From contig JASKZT010000098.1 of NCBI GenBank assembly GCA_030145965.1, positions 1-11,451 of the forward strand: a stretch of DNA of 11,451 nt, read 5' to 3'. Source of the DNA: Ornithinimicrobium sp. Lineage in GTDB: Bacteria; Actinomycetota; Actinomycetes; Actinomycetales; Dermatophilaceae. This document shows positions 1 through 6,349 of this stretch, in pieces. Every line of letters begins with the position of its first letter. Positions within the stretch are counted from its first letter, which is position 1. The position numbers and the translations under genes are program-made. Under the pieces are notes generated by a model. The model worked only from the letters and a program-made list of their open reading frames with translations, ran no database searches and was not told the origin of the DNA.

Positions 1-2
1 TC

Positions 3-176
3 CTCGCCGTCATCTGGGAGGCCGGCGAGTGGTTCGGCCACACGCTGCTCGACGACTCCATCGGGGTGGGCTACGACGACACCATCGGCGACCTCGTCTG
101 CGGCACGATCGGCTCCCTCGTCTCGGGAGTCGCGCTGGCGGCCCGAGCCCGCGGCGAGGACGGGGTGACCCGATGA
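3..176 (+). CDS. C-terminal part of a small membrane protein (partial)
   Basis: The window opens inside a gene whose last 57 codons are visible, from codon phase at base 3 to TGA at 174-176. The tail reads LAVIWEAGEWFGHTLLDDS, then GVGYDDTIGDLVCGTIGSLV, then a helix ending in a basic, polar tail (AARARGEDGVTR). The pattern of a hydrophobic stretch, a WExxEW motif, a GYxDTxGDL motif and a final glycine-rich helix resembles integral membrane proteins of the YjdF/DUF2238 type. That is recognition from memory, not a search. The stop overlaps the next start as ATGA, so it belongs to the same transcript as the glycosyltransferase. The function is unknown. Confidence 0.6.
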   Translation, partial: LAVIWEAGEWFGHTLLDDSIGVGYDDTIGDLVCGTIGSLVSGVALAARARGEDGVTR

Positions 177-964
177 GCGGGGCGCGCAGGGTGTCCGGCG
201 TCAGCGTGGTCATCCCGGTCCGCGACGACTCCCGGCTGCTCGAGCGCTGCCTCGCGGCCCTGGACCGCCAGACCGTCGCCCCCCTGGAGGTCGTCGTCGT
301 GGACAACGGCTCCACCGACGGCTCGGCCGCCGTCGCGCGGGCGCACGGCGCCCGCGTCGTGCCCGAGCCGACCGTCGGCATCCCGGCCGCCGCGGCGACC
401 GGCTACGACGCCGCCACCGGGGCGGTCATCGCCCGCCTCGACGCCGACTCCCTCCCCGCCGCCGACTGGGTCGCGCGGGTCGAGGAGGCCCTGGCCCGCC
501 GTCCGGAGGTGGTCGCGGTCACCGGGCTCGGGGTCTTCACCGACCTGCCCCCGGTCCTGCGGCACGGGCTGGCGGCCGCCTACCTCGGCAGCTACTACCT
601 GCTCGGCGGCCTCGCGGCGGGCCACCACGTGCTGTGGGGCTCCTCGATGGCGGTGCGCCAGGAGGCCTGGCGGGAGGTCCGGCACCGGGTGCACCGCGAC
701 GACCCCGAGCTGCACGACGACATGGACCTCGCCCTCGTGCTCGGCCCCGCGGCCCGGATCGCGCTCGTGCCCACGCTGACCGTCGGCGTCTCCGGCCGGT
801 CGCTGCGCGGCGCCGCGCAGTGGCGCCGCCGGATGGGCCGGGCCCTGCGCACCCTCGAGGTCAACTGGCGCGACGCCCCGCCCTGGGAGCGCTGGGCACG
901 CCGCCTCCGCCCGGCCACCCCCGCGGCCACGCCGGCCCGCACCACCCGACGAGAGACGACATGA
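173..964 (+). CDS. Family 2 glycosyltransferase (GT-A fold)
   Basis: This 263-aa protein is a family 2 inverting glycosyltransferase. The N-terminal nucleotide-binding strand SVVIPVRDD (11-19) is followed by VVVDNGSTDGS (41-51). The metal-binding DxD lies in ARLDADS (D90/D92), and the acidic catalytic-base region is HDDMDLA (181-187). No transmembrane helix follows, so it is probably cytoplasmic or peripheral. The ATG at 173 is chosen over an upstream in-frame ATG at 29 because the GT2 fold begins only after it. The chosen start also overlaps the previous stop (ATGA) and has GAGGA about 14 nt upstream. The stop overlaps the idi start. Its place beside idi suggests a polyprenyl- or carotenoid-linked sugar acceptor, but donor and acceptor cannot be read from the sequence. 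Confidence 0.85.
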   Translation: MSGARRVSGVSVVIPVRDDSRLLERCLAALDRQTVAPLEVVVVDNGSTDGSAAVARAHGARVVPEPTVGIPAAAATGYDAATGAVIARLDADSLPAADWVARVEEALARRPEVVAVTGLGVFTDLPPVLRHGLAAAYLGSYYLLGGLAAGHHVLWGSSMAVRQEAWREVRHRVHRDDPELHDDMDLALVLGPAARIALVPTLTVGVSGRSLRGAAQWRRRMGRALRTLEVNWRDAPPWERWARRLRPATPAATPARTTRRETT

Positions 965-1542
965 CCCCTGCCCCGAGCCCAACGCCGACCGGGACCGGCC
1001 CCGCCGAGGAGCTGCCCGACGAGGTCGTGCTGCTCGACGAGGACGGCACCCCGGTCGGCGCCGCCCCCCGCTCCACCGTGCACGGCCCGGCCACGCCCTT
1101 GCACCTGGCCTTCTCCTGCCACCTGTCCGACGCGGACGGCCGCGTCCTGCTCACCCGCCGGGCGCTGTCCAAGCGCACCTGGCCGGGGGTCTGGACCAAC
1201 AGCTTCTGCGGGCACCCGCGGCCGGGCGAGAGCCTGGAGGACGCGGTGCGCCGGCACGCCCGCACCGAGCTGGGCGTGGAGGTCAGCGACCTCACCCCCC
1301 TCCTGCCAGGGTTCCGCTACCGCGCGGTCGACGCCGGGGGCACGGTGGAGAACGAGGTCTGCCCCGTCTTCGCCGCCCGCACCGCCCAGACGCCCGACCC
1401 CCACCCCGACGAGGTCGCCGAGCTGGTGTGGGTCACGCCTGACGAGCTGCGTGCGGCGGCGGGCGCGGCCCCGTGGGCGCTCAGCCCGTGGCTGCTCGAG
1501 CAGCTGGACGAGCTCGGGCGGCGGGAGGAGACGGCCGGGTGA
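961..1542 (+). CDS. idi: Isopentenyl-diphosphate delta-isomerase, type I
   Basis: This 193-aa enzyme interconverts isopentenyl and dimethylallyl diphosphate in the cytoplasm, supplying both C5 units for isoprenoids. The Nudix-like type I isomerase fold is complete. The metal ligands correspond to H41, H48 (HGPATPLH), H85, E130 and E132. The catalytic Cys is C83 in NSFCGHPRPGES, and the catalytic Glu lies in VENEVCPVFAAR, nearly identical to the E. coli motif as I know it. A short Pro/Thr-rich N-terminal extension (residues 1-16) is probably disordered. The start overlaps the glycosyltransferase stop (ATGA), and the stop overlaps the next start (GTGA). It is the only unambiguous isoprenoid gene in the window; carotenoid or polyprenyl synthases, if present, would lie upstream. 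Confidence 0.96.
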   Translation: MTPAPSPTPTGTGPAEELPDEVVLLDEDGTPVGAAPRSTVHGPATPLHLAFSCHLSDADGRVLLTRRALSKRTWPGVWTNSFCGHPRPGESLEDAVRRHARTELGVEVSDLTPLLPGFRYRAVDAGGTVENEVCPVFAARTAQTPDPHPDEVAELVWVTPDELRAAAGAAPWALSPWLLEQLDELGRREETAG

Positions 1543-2126
1543 GCCGCGGGGCGGGCGACCCGGTCCCGGGTCCCGCCCGGTCCCGCCCGGCGGCGCCCGG
1601 GCCCGCCGACCTCGTCACGGGGTTCCGCGGGGTGCTCGTCGTCGTGCTCGCCGCCCTCGTCGTCCCCGCGCTGCTCGCCGGCGACCCGCCCCGGACGTGG
1701 TGGGTGGCCTGGCTGGGCGTCCTCATCTGGGCGCTCGACGCGCTCGACGGCTGGGTGGCCCGGCGCACCGGCACCGCCAGCGCGCGCGGCGCGCTGCTGG
1801 ACTCCGGCGTGGACGGCACGCTCGTCCTCGTCCTGTCCCTGGCCCACCTGCCCGGGGCCCCCTGGGCGCTGGTCGGCGGCCTGCTGTGGCCCGCCTTCGT
1901 CCTCGGCCAGGCCGTCCGCCCCCGATGGCGCCGCACGCTGCCGCCCGACCCCTGGCGACGGCTCGCGGGCGGCACCCTCACCGGCACCCTGGCCATCTCC
2001 GCCGCGCCCTTCTGGCCCGCACCCGCGGTGCAGGTGGCGGTCGGCCTGGCCGTGCTGTGGGTCGCGCTGTCCTTCGCCACCGACGTCCGCCGGCTGGAGC
2101 GCGCGGCCTCCGGGCAGCGCTCCTGA
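1539..2126 (+). CDS. CDP-alcohol phosphatidyltransferase family membrane protein
   Basis: This 195-aa integral membrane protein carries the complete CDP-alcohol phosphatidyltransferase signature, D67-xx-D70-G71-xx-A74-R75-x8-G84-xxx-D88-xxx-D92. These residues bind two metals and the CDP-linked donor. Family members move a phosphatidyl or similar group from a CDP-activated lipid to an alcohol, making phospholipid head groups. Here the acceptor alcohol is unknown. Hydrophobic segments lie at about 30-48, 54-69, 93-105, 108-124, 145-160 and 163-180, matching the usual six-helix fold. The N-terminal ~20 residues are Pro/Ala/Gly-rich. I use the GTG at 1539 because it overlaps the idi stop (GTGA) and has GGAGGAG just upstream; an in-frame ATG at 1473 lies inside idi. 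It is the last gene of the coupled operon. Confidence 0.88.
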   Translation: MSRGAGDPVPGPARSRPAAPGPADLVTGFRGVLVVVLAALVVPALLAGDPPRTWWVAWLGVLIWALDALDGWVARRTGTASARGALLDSGVDGTLVLVLSLAHLPGAPWALVGGLLWPAFVLGQAVRPRWRRTLPPDPWRRLAGGTLTGTLAISAAPFWPAPAVQVAVGLAVLWVALSFATDVRRLERAASGQRS

Positions 2127-2130
2127 CCCA

Positions 2131-2161
2131 CGACCGACGCCGCGGCGCGGCGCTGCGGTCG
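2131..2161 (+). terminator. Nested GC-rich hairpin after the idi operon
   Basis: Four bases after the stop at 2126 lies an outer stem CGACCG/CGGTCG (2131-2136 with 2156-2161). It encloses an inner stem GCCGC-GGC-GCGGC (2139-2151). No U-tract follows, as is common in high-GC actinobacteria. The position fits a terminator for the upstream operon. Activity is inferred. Confidence 0.4.
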
Positions 2162-2181
2162 CGCTGCGGCCTCCCTGCTTC

Positions 2182-2187
2182 TAGCGT
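2182..2187 (+). promoter_or_regulatory. Predicted -10 box of a leaderless SDR promoter
   Basis: TAGCGT matches the TAnnnT -10 consensus, and its last base is 6 nt before the ATG at 2194. The transcript would therefore start at or next to the start codon, with no Shine-Dalgarno sequence. No convincing -35 is seen. A 9-nt direct repeat, GCGCTGCGG, sits at 2150-2158 and 2161-2169 upstream. Confidence 0.55.
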
Positions 2188-2193
2188 CGTGCC

Positions 2194-3234
2194 ATGACCT
2201 CCGCCACGCCTCGTCCTGTCGCCATCGTCGCCGGAGGCTCCCGCGGCCTCGGCCTGCTCATCTGCCAGACCCTGCTCGAGGAGGGGTATGCCGTCGCCGT
2301 GTGCGCCCGCGACCTCGCCGAGACGGCCGAGGGCGCACGCCTCGCCGAGCAGGAGGCCCGCGCGCGGGTCGGCACCCGCGCCGGCCACGCCCGGCCCTTC
2401 GTCTGCGACGTGACCGACCGGGAGCAGGTCACCCAGGTCGTCGCCGACGTGGAGCGCGAGCTGGGCCCGGTCGAGGTCCTCGTCCACGTGGCCGGGATCA
2501 TCCAGGTCGGGCCGGCCGAGACGATGACCCTGGAGCACTTCGACCAGGCCGTCGGCGTCATGCTCATGGGCCCGGTCAACACCGCCTGGGCGGTCCTGCC
2601 CGGGATGCGCGAGCGGGGGCACGGGCGGATCGGCGTCGTGACGAGCATCGGTGGCAAGGTGGCCGCGCCGCACCTGCTGCCCTACGTCACCGCGAAGTTC
2701 GGCGCCGTGGGCTTCACCGAGGGGCTGGCGGCCGAGCTGGCCGGCACCGGGGTGACCGCGACGACGCTCGTGCCAGGACTCATGCGCACGGGCTCGCCCG
2801 AGCAGGCGCTGTTCACCGGGGACCGGGACGCCGAGTACGCGTGGTTCGCCACCTCGGCCTCGCTGCCGCTGCTGTCCATGGACGCGCGCCGGGCGGCCCG
2901 ACGGATGGTCCGCGCCGTCCTCGCCGGCAAGCCGGTGCTCCAGCTGACGCCCGCGACGGTCGTCGGCACGCGGGTGCACGGGCTCATGCCCGGCACGACC
3001 GTGCGGCTCGTGGGGCTGGCCTCGCGGCTGCTGCCCTCGGCCACCGGCGCACCGGACGAGAGCGAGGCGCGACCGGGCCGGGAGGCCTCGCCGCGCCTCG
3101 ACTCCGGCGTGCTCGGTGCGCTGACGGTGCTGGGCCGCCGGGCGGCGCACCGGCTCAACCAGCGGGGCCCGGCCGACCGGCGCGGCACGGGGGGCGGGTC
3201 CACCACCTCGCCGACGACGCGGACCCCCGTCTGA
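2194..3234 (+). CDS. Short-chain dehydrogenase/reductase (SDR) with long C-terminal tail
   Basis: This 346-aa protein is an NAD(P)-dependent oxidoreductase of the classical SDR fold; the substrate is unknown. The Rossmann motif is AGGSRGLG (13-20). R17 after the motif and R39 after strand 2 (CARD) suggest NADP preference. CDVTD (71-75) caps the adenine pocket. The usual NNAG appears as HVAG (98-101). The catalytic Ser is S151, with Y164 and K168 in YVTAK. The Asn of the usual catalytic tetrad (VNLxG) is replaced by M123 (VMLMG). After about residue 250 comes an extended tail with a helix-like segment and a disordered Gly/Thr/Ser/Arg end, so the protein is about 90 residues longer than a minimal SDR. 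It stands alone with its own promoter and is convergent with the stress gene 6 nt downstream. Confidence 0.88.
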   Translation: MTSATPRPVAIVAGGSRGLGLLICQTLLEEGYAVAVCARDLAETAEGARLAEQEARARVGTRAGHARPFVCDVTDREQVTQVVADVERELGPVEVLVHVAGIIQVGPAETMTLEHFDQAVGVMLMGPVNTAWAVLPGMRERGHGRIGVVTSIGGKVAAPHLLPYVTAKFGAVGFTEGLAAELAGTGVTATTLVPGLMRTGSPEQALFTGDRDAEYAWFATSASLPLLSMDARRAARRMVRAVLAGKPVLQLTPATVVGTRVHGLMPGTTVRLVGLASRLLPSATGAPDESEARPGREASPRLDSGVLGALTVLGRRAAHRLNQRGPADRRGTGGGSTTSPTTRTPV

Positions 3235-3244
3235 CCGGTGTCAG
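3231..3244. terminator. Small dyad spanning both convergent stop codons
   Basis: CTGAC-CGGT-GTCAG is a perfect 5-bp inverted repeat. It contains the TGA of the SDR (3232-3234) and, on the other strand, the TGA of the stress gene (3243-3241). It could weakly slow polymerase from both directions. The stem is too short to be convincing alone. Confidence 0.2.
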
Positions 3245-3771
3245 GGCAGCTCGACGACCGTCGGCCCGGAGCCCTCGTCCTTCCTGCCCGCGATCGCCCT
3301 CACGGTGCTGACGACGGTGCCCACGAGGGAGGACCCGCCCCAGTACTCCGCGGTGTCGCCGGACACCTTGAGCACGACGTTGTCGGGGTTCTCGGGACCG
3401 CCCTCCATGAAGGCCGAGGCGCCCTTGGACCACAGCTCCTCGACGAGGGCCCGGTCGCGCACCACCGTCGCGGTGCCGGCCAGCGACACCCACGCCTTCA
3501 TCGAGGAGTAGGCGACGTTGACCTGCGGGTGGGCCTCGACGTCACGCACGACCGGGCTGCGGTCGCGGACGAGGAAGAGCACGTCACCATCCTCCTCCGC
3601 CCGCTGCGTGGACAGCGGCCGGCTCGTCAGGCGCCCGGACGAGGAGGCGTCGACGGTGGTGAGCATGGCGATGTCCATCCCCGAGATGATCTCGTGCACC
3701 TTGGCGACCTCCTGCGGGTCGTCCGTGACGGTCACCGGGTCGGCCGGGTGGGTGTCGTGCTGCTCGGTCAT
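3241..3771 (-). CDS. General-stress-type pyridoxamine 5'-phosphate oxidase-fold protein
   Basis: This 176-aa protein has the split-barrel flavin-binding fold of the 'general stress protein 26' group of the pyridoxamine-oxidase superfamily. Conserved blocks are GMDIAMLTTVD (31-41), RLTSRPLSTQ (47-56), DVLFLVRDRS (63-72), PQVNVAYSS (82-90), WVSLAGTATVV (94-104) and AEYWGG (141-146). Such proteins bind FMN or FAD and are linked to stress responses; a defined reaction is usually lacking, and none is claimed here. The ATG at 3771 is preceded by GAGGAGAAGCC, a good ribosome binding site, and overlaps the upstream stop (ATGA), which fixes the start. The frame stays open upstream only as a shadow of the preceding gene. 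It is the last gene of a three-gene minus-strand operon. Confidence 0.85.
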   Translation of the reverse strand: MTEQHDTHPADPVTVTDDPQEVAKVHEIISGMDIAMLTTVDASSSGRLTSRPLSTQRAEEDGDVLFLVRDRSPVVRDVEAHPQVNVAYSSMKAWVSLAGTATVVRDRALVEELWSKGASAFMEGGPENPDNVVLKVSGDTAEYWGGSSLVGTVVSTVRAIAGRKDEGSGPTVVELP

Positions 3772-4439
3772 GGCTTCTCCTCGGGCGTGGTGGGCACCGC
3801 GGCCACCTTGCGGACCGCGGCGTAGGACGGGTCGCGCAGACGGGCCCAGAGCGGGTGCGTCCAGGATCCGGCGGGCGGGCGCCCCACGGGGTCGTGCCGC
3901 CGGGTGCAGTCCCGGTCGGTCCAGGTGACGGCCAGCCGCCCGCGCTCGTGCCAGGGCCGGGCGGGGGCCGACACGAGCAGCCGCCACGACGTGGGAGGAG
4001 TGCCCGTGAGGCCGTCGTCGAGCGGGTCGAGGCGGATCAGCAGGGGGCCGAGCGACGTGCTCAGCGGCAGCAGGGTGGTCAGGGGCCCGTGCCGGTGCGG
4101 TCGACGCAGGGTCAGCAGATGACGGCCGAGCGTGCCGGTGCCGGTCGAGGACAGGAGCACGTCACCGGCCGCCGGGCCGTCGACCCGCAGCGCGAGGCCT
4201 TCGACGTCGAGGCCGGAGGGCCGCCCGACGCTGCGTGACCAGCGCAGCAGGCAGGGGTGGGGGCCCGGGTCGTCCAGGAGCACCACTCCCGAGCGCGGGC
4301 CCGGCGCGACGGTGAGGGAGCCTGAGCCGCACAGCCCGAGCGGGTGCAGCGCCCGGGTGCCGCGGAGGCGGCCGGCGGCCGCGAAGGCCACGGCGAGCAG
4401 GGACCCTGCCGCCGCGGCCACCCGCTCCGCGAGCCTCAC
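3768..4439 (-). CDS. Catalase-like fold hypothetical protein
   Basis: This 223-aa protein starts at GTG 4439, which overlaps the dehydrogenase stop (GTGA); its stop overlaps the next start (ATGA). Such tight packing supports it as a real gene. The opening RLAERVAAAAGSLLAVAFAA is hydrophobic. Next come RALHPLG, LLRWSRSVGRPSGLDVEGLA (about 68-88), LLSSTGTGTLGRHLL, and near the C-terminus WRLLVSAPARPW and PLWARLRDPSYAAVR. The order 'RxSRxxGxPxxxDVxGLALR ... D(L/V)LL' resembles actinobacterial proteins distantly related to the heme-catalase barrel, sometimes labelled phosphodiesterase. I do not see the full catalase active site, so enzymatic activity is doubtful. The operon context with a dehydrogenase and a stress flavoprotein suggests a detoxification or stress role. 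Confidence 0.6.
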   Translation of the reverse strand: MRLAERVAAAAGSLLAVAFAAAGRLRGTRALHPLGLCGSGSLTVAPGPRSGVVLLDDPGPHPCLLRWSRSVGRPSGLDVEGLALRVDGPAAGDVLLSSTGTGTLGRHLLTLRRPHRHGPLTTLLPLSTSLGPLLIRLDPLDDGLTGTPPTSWRLLVSAPARPWHERGRLAVTWTDRDCTRRHDPVGRPPAGSWTHPLWARLRDPSYAAVRKVAAVPTTPEEKP

Positions 4440-5620
4440 GGCCGGAGGACGACCTTGATGCAGCCGTCCGCCTTGTCGTTGAAGGTCCGGTACATCTCCG
4501 GCGCCTCCTCGAGGCTGACGTGGTGGGTGGCCAGACCCTCGAGGTCCATGAGGTCGTCGCTGCCGCTGACGAGGTCGTAGAGCTCGTCGGTCCAGCGACG
4601 GACGTTGCACTGGCCCATCCGCATCTGGATCTGCTTGTCGAAGAGCTGCATCATCGGCATCGGGTCGGCCATCCCGCCGTAGACGCCGCTGAGCGAGACG
4701 GTGCCACCGCGGCGGACCGCGTCGATCGCGGTGTGCAGGGCGGCCAGGCGGTCCACGCCGGCCGTCTCGATGGCCTTGCGGGCGATGGGCTTGGGCAGGC
4801 GCTTGGCGGCCGAGACGGCCGCGCCGAGCAGGGGGCTGCCGTGGGCCTCCATGCCGACCGCGTCGACGACGCTGTCGGGTCCGCGGCCGTCGGTCATCTC
4901 CCGGAGGGTGGCGGCGACGTCCTTCACCTGGGAGCCGTCCACCACCTCCGCACCGTGGCGACGGGCCAGCTCGAGCCGCTCGGGCACGCGGTCCACGCCG
5001 ATGACCCTCCTCACGCCCATCTGGCGGGCGGAACGCACGCACAGCTGCCCGACCGGCCCGAGCCCGAGGACGGCGAGCGTGCCGCCCTCCTCGACGTCGG
5101 CGTACGCGACGGCCTGCCAGGCGGTGGGCAAGATGTCGGAGAGGTAGAGGAAGCGCTCGTCGGGGTGGTCGGAGGTGATCTTCACCGGCCCGAAGTCGGC
5201 GAAGGGGACCCGCACCCGCTCCGCCTGCCCGCCGGGCACGGAGCCGTAGAGGCTGGTGTAGCCGTAGAGGCTGGCGCCCTTGCCGGTGCCGCGGTTCTGG
5301 GTGGTCTCGCACTGGGAGTACAGCTGGCGCGAGCACATGAAGCAGGACCCGCAGCAGATCGTGAAGGGCACGACGACCCGGTCGCCGACCGCGAGCCGCT
5401 CGACCCCGGGACCCACCTCCTCCACGACGCCCATGAACTCGTGGCCCAGGACGTCACCCGGCTTGAGGTAGGCGGCCAGGACGTTGTAGAGGTGCAGGTC
5501 AGACCCGCAGATCGCGGTCGAGGTGACCCGCACGACCGCGTCCGTGGGCTGCTCGATCCGGGGGTCGGGGACGTCCTGGACGCTGACGTCCTGCAGGCCT
5601 TGCCAGGTGAGTGCTCGCAT
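4436..5620 (-). CDS. Zinc-dependent alcohol dehydrogenase (formaldehyde dehydrogenase-like)
   Basis: This 394-aa medium-chain dehydrogenase oxidises an alcohol or thiol-adduct aldehyde with NAD(P) and zinc. Catalytic zinc ligands are C38 (AICGSDLH) and H60/E61 (GHEFMGVVEEVG). The structural zinc Cys cluster is C90, C93, C96 and C104, with an extra C89. The loop with GYTSLYGSVPGGQAE (about 119-133) and DILPTAWQAV is typical of the glutathione-dependent formaldehyde dehydrogenase-like branch. The Rossmann motif is GLGPVG (186-191), followed by VIGVDRVPERL, where the Asp suggests NAD. The length is normal for that branch. The ATG at 5620 lies directly after a -10 box with no ribosome binding site, implying a leaderless mRNA. 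It heads the operon and is divergent from the LuxR regulator across 87 nt. The natural substrate is not determinable. Confidence 0.9.
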   Translation of the reverse strand: MRALTWQGLQDVSVQDVPDPRIEQPTDAVVRVTSTAICGSDLHLYNVLAAYLKPGDVLGHEFMGVVEEVGPGVERLAVGDRVVVPFTICCGSCFMCSRQLYSQCETTQNRGTGKGASLYGYTSLYGSVPGGQAERVRVPFADFGPVKITSDHPDERFLYLSDILPTAWQAVAYADVEEGGTLAVLGLGPVGQLCVRSARQMGVRRVIGVDRVPERLELARRHGAEVVDGSQVKDVAATLREMTDGRGPDSVVDAVGMEAHGSPLLGAAVSAAKRLPKPIARKAIETAGVDRLAALHTAIDAVRRGGTVSLSGVYGGMADPMPMMQLFDKQIQMRMGQCNVRRWTDELYDLVSGSDDLMDLEGLATHHVSLEEAPEMYRTFNDKADGCIKVVLRP

Positions 5621-5626
5621 CCCCTC

Positions 5627-5632
5627 ACGCTA
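5627..5632 (-). promoter_or_regulatory. Predicted -10 box of the dehydrogenase operon
   Basis: Read on the minus strand, TAGCGT is followed by six bases (GAGGGG) and then the ATG at 5620. The hexamer and spacing are identical to those of the SDR promoter at 2182. A leaderless transcript is inferred. Confidence 0.55.
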
Positions 5633-5694
5633 GGGGCGGGACCGGCACGTCGCGCGGCGAAGCCCGCGCCGGCCGTCCTGCGCCGACCTGGCGC

Positions 5695-5700
5695 TAGAGT
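5695..5700 (+). promoter_or_regulatory. Predicted -10 box of the response-regulator/amidase operon
   Basis: TAGAGT is followed by seven bases and then the GTG at 5708, which is read as the start codon. The -10 supports this start over any upstream in-frame position. It lies 62 nt from the divergent -10, so the two promoters share one control region. Confidence 0.55.
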
Positions 5701-5707
5701 GCCGCAC

Positions 5708-6349
5708 GTGGTAGCCCTCAGCGTCGCTCTCGTCAACGACTACCCGGTGGTGGTGCGTGGCCTCGACGCCATGCTGGAGCCCTACGCCCACCGGATCCAG
5801 GTCGCCGGCCTGGGCGTGCAGCGGTCGCCCGACCGGCAGGTGGACGTGACCCTCTACGACACCTTCGCCACCGCCACGCTCCTGGACCAGGACGTGGACC
5901 GCCTGCTCGGCGACCCGCAGGCCGGCCGGGTGCTGCTCTACTCCTGGAACGTGCGGCCCGCCGGCGTGGAGGCCGCGCTGGCGCGGGGGTGCGCGGGCTA
6001 CGTCGACAAGGCCGCCACGGCCGCCGAGCTCGTGAGCGCGATCGAGCGGACCGCGGCCGGCGAGCTCCCGGTGGTCCCCGCCCCGGCCCTCCATGTCAGG
6101 CTCGAGCAGCCGGCGCGGGGCTGGCCGGGTCAGGAGGCCGGCCTGTCGGCCCGGGAGTCGGAGGTGCTGGCGCTCATCGCCCAGGGCCTGACCAACCTCG
6201 AGGTTGGCCGCCGGCTCAACCTGTCGATCAACACCGTCAAGAGCCACGTCCGCTCGAGCTACCTCAAGATCGGGGTCGCCCGCCGCTCGCAGGCCGTCAA
6301 GTGGGGGATCGAGCACGGGATGCTGCCCGGCGGGCCGGAGGCCGCATGA
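5708..6349 (+). CDS. NarL/LuxR-type response regulator
   Basis: This 213-aa transcription regulator has an N-terminal receiver domain (about 1-115) and a C-terminal LuxR helix-turn-helix (about 146-200). In the receiver the usual acidic pair is N10/D11 (VNDYPVVVRGL), the phospho-acceptor is D51 (TLYDTF), the switch Ser is S79 (LLYSWN) and the conserved Lys is K101 (GYVDKAA). It can therefore plausibly be phosphorylated, although the acidic pocket is altered. The DNA-binding part carries LSARESEVLALIAQGLTN and SINTVKSHVRSSYLKIGV. It belongs to a family widespread in actinobacteria that often lacks an adjacent histidine kinase, and none is present here. The GTG start at 5708 is fixed by the -10 box; the frame is open far upstream but overlaps the opposite gene. 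The stop overlaps the amidase start. Confidence 0.88.
   Translation: MVALSVALVNDYPVVVRGLDAMLEPYAHRIQVAGLGVQRSPDRQVDVTLYDTFATATLLDQDVDRLLGDPQAGRVLLYSWNVRPAGVEAALARGCAGYVDKAATAAELVSAIERTAAGELPVVPAPALHVRLEQPARGWPGQEAGLSARESEVLALIAQGLTNLEVGRRLNLSINTVKSHVRSSYLKIGVARRSQAVKWGIEHGMLPGGPEAA

Noticed and set aside
1978..3150. A 390-codon open frame on the minus strand across the CDP-alcohol transferase and SDR genes
   Set aside because: It is antisense to two genes with clear motifs, and its translation is low-complexity Arg/Gly/Ala/His without any domain. It is an effect of high GC.
4440..5336. The open frame upstream of the catalase-like gene, giving a 522-aa protein
   Set aside because: It lies out of frame within the dehydrogenase and reads as Arg-rich shadow. 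The GTGA overlap at 4439 is the natural start.
4520..5707. The long upstream open frame continuous with the response regulator, giving a 609-aa protein
   Set aside because: The extension is antisense to the zinc dehydrogenase and has no domain. The -10 box and receiver fold fix the start at 5708.
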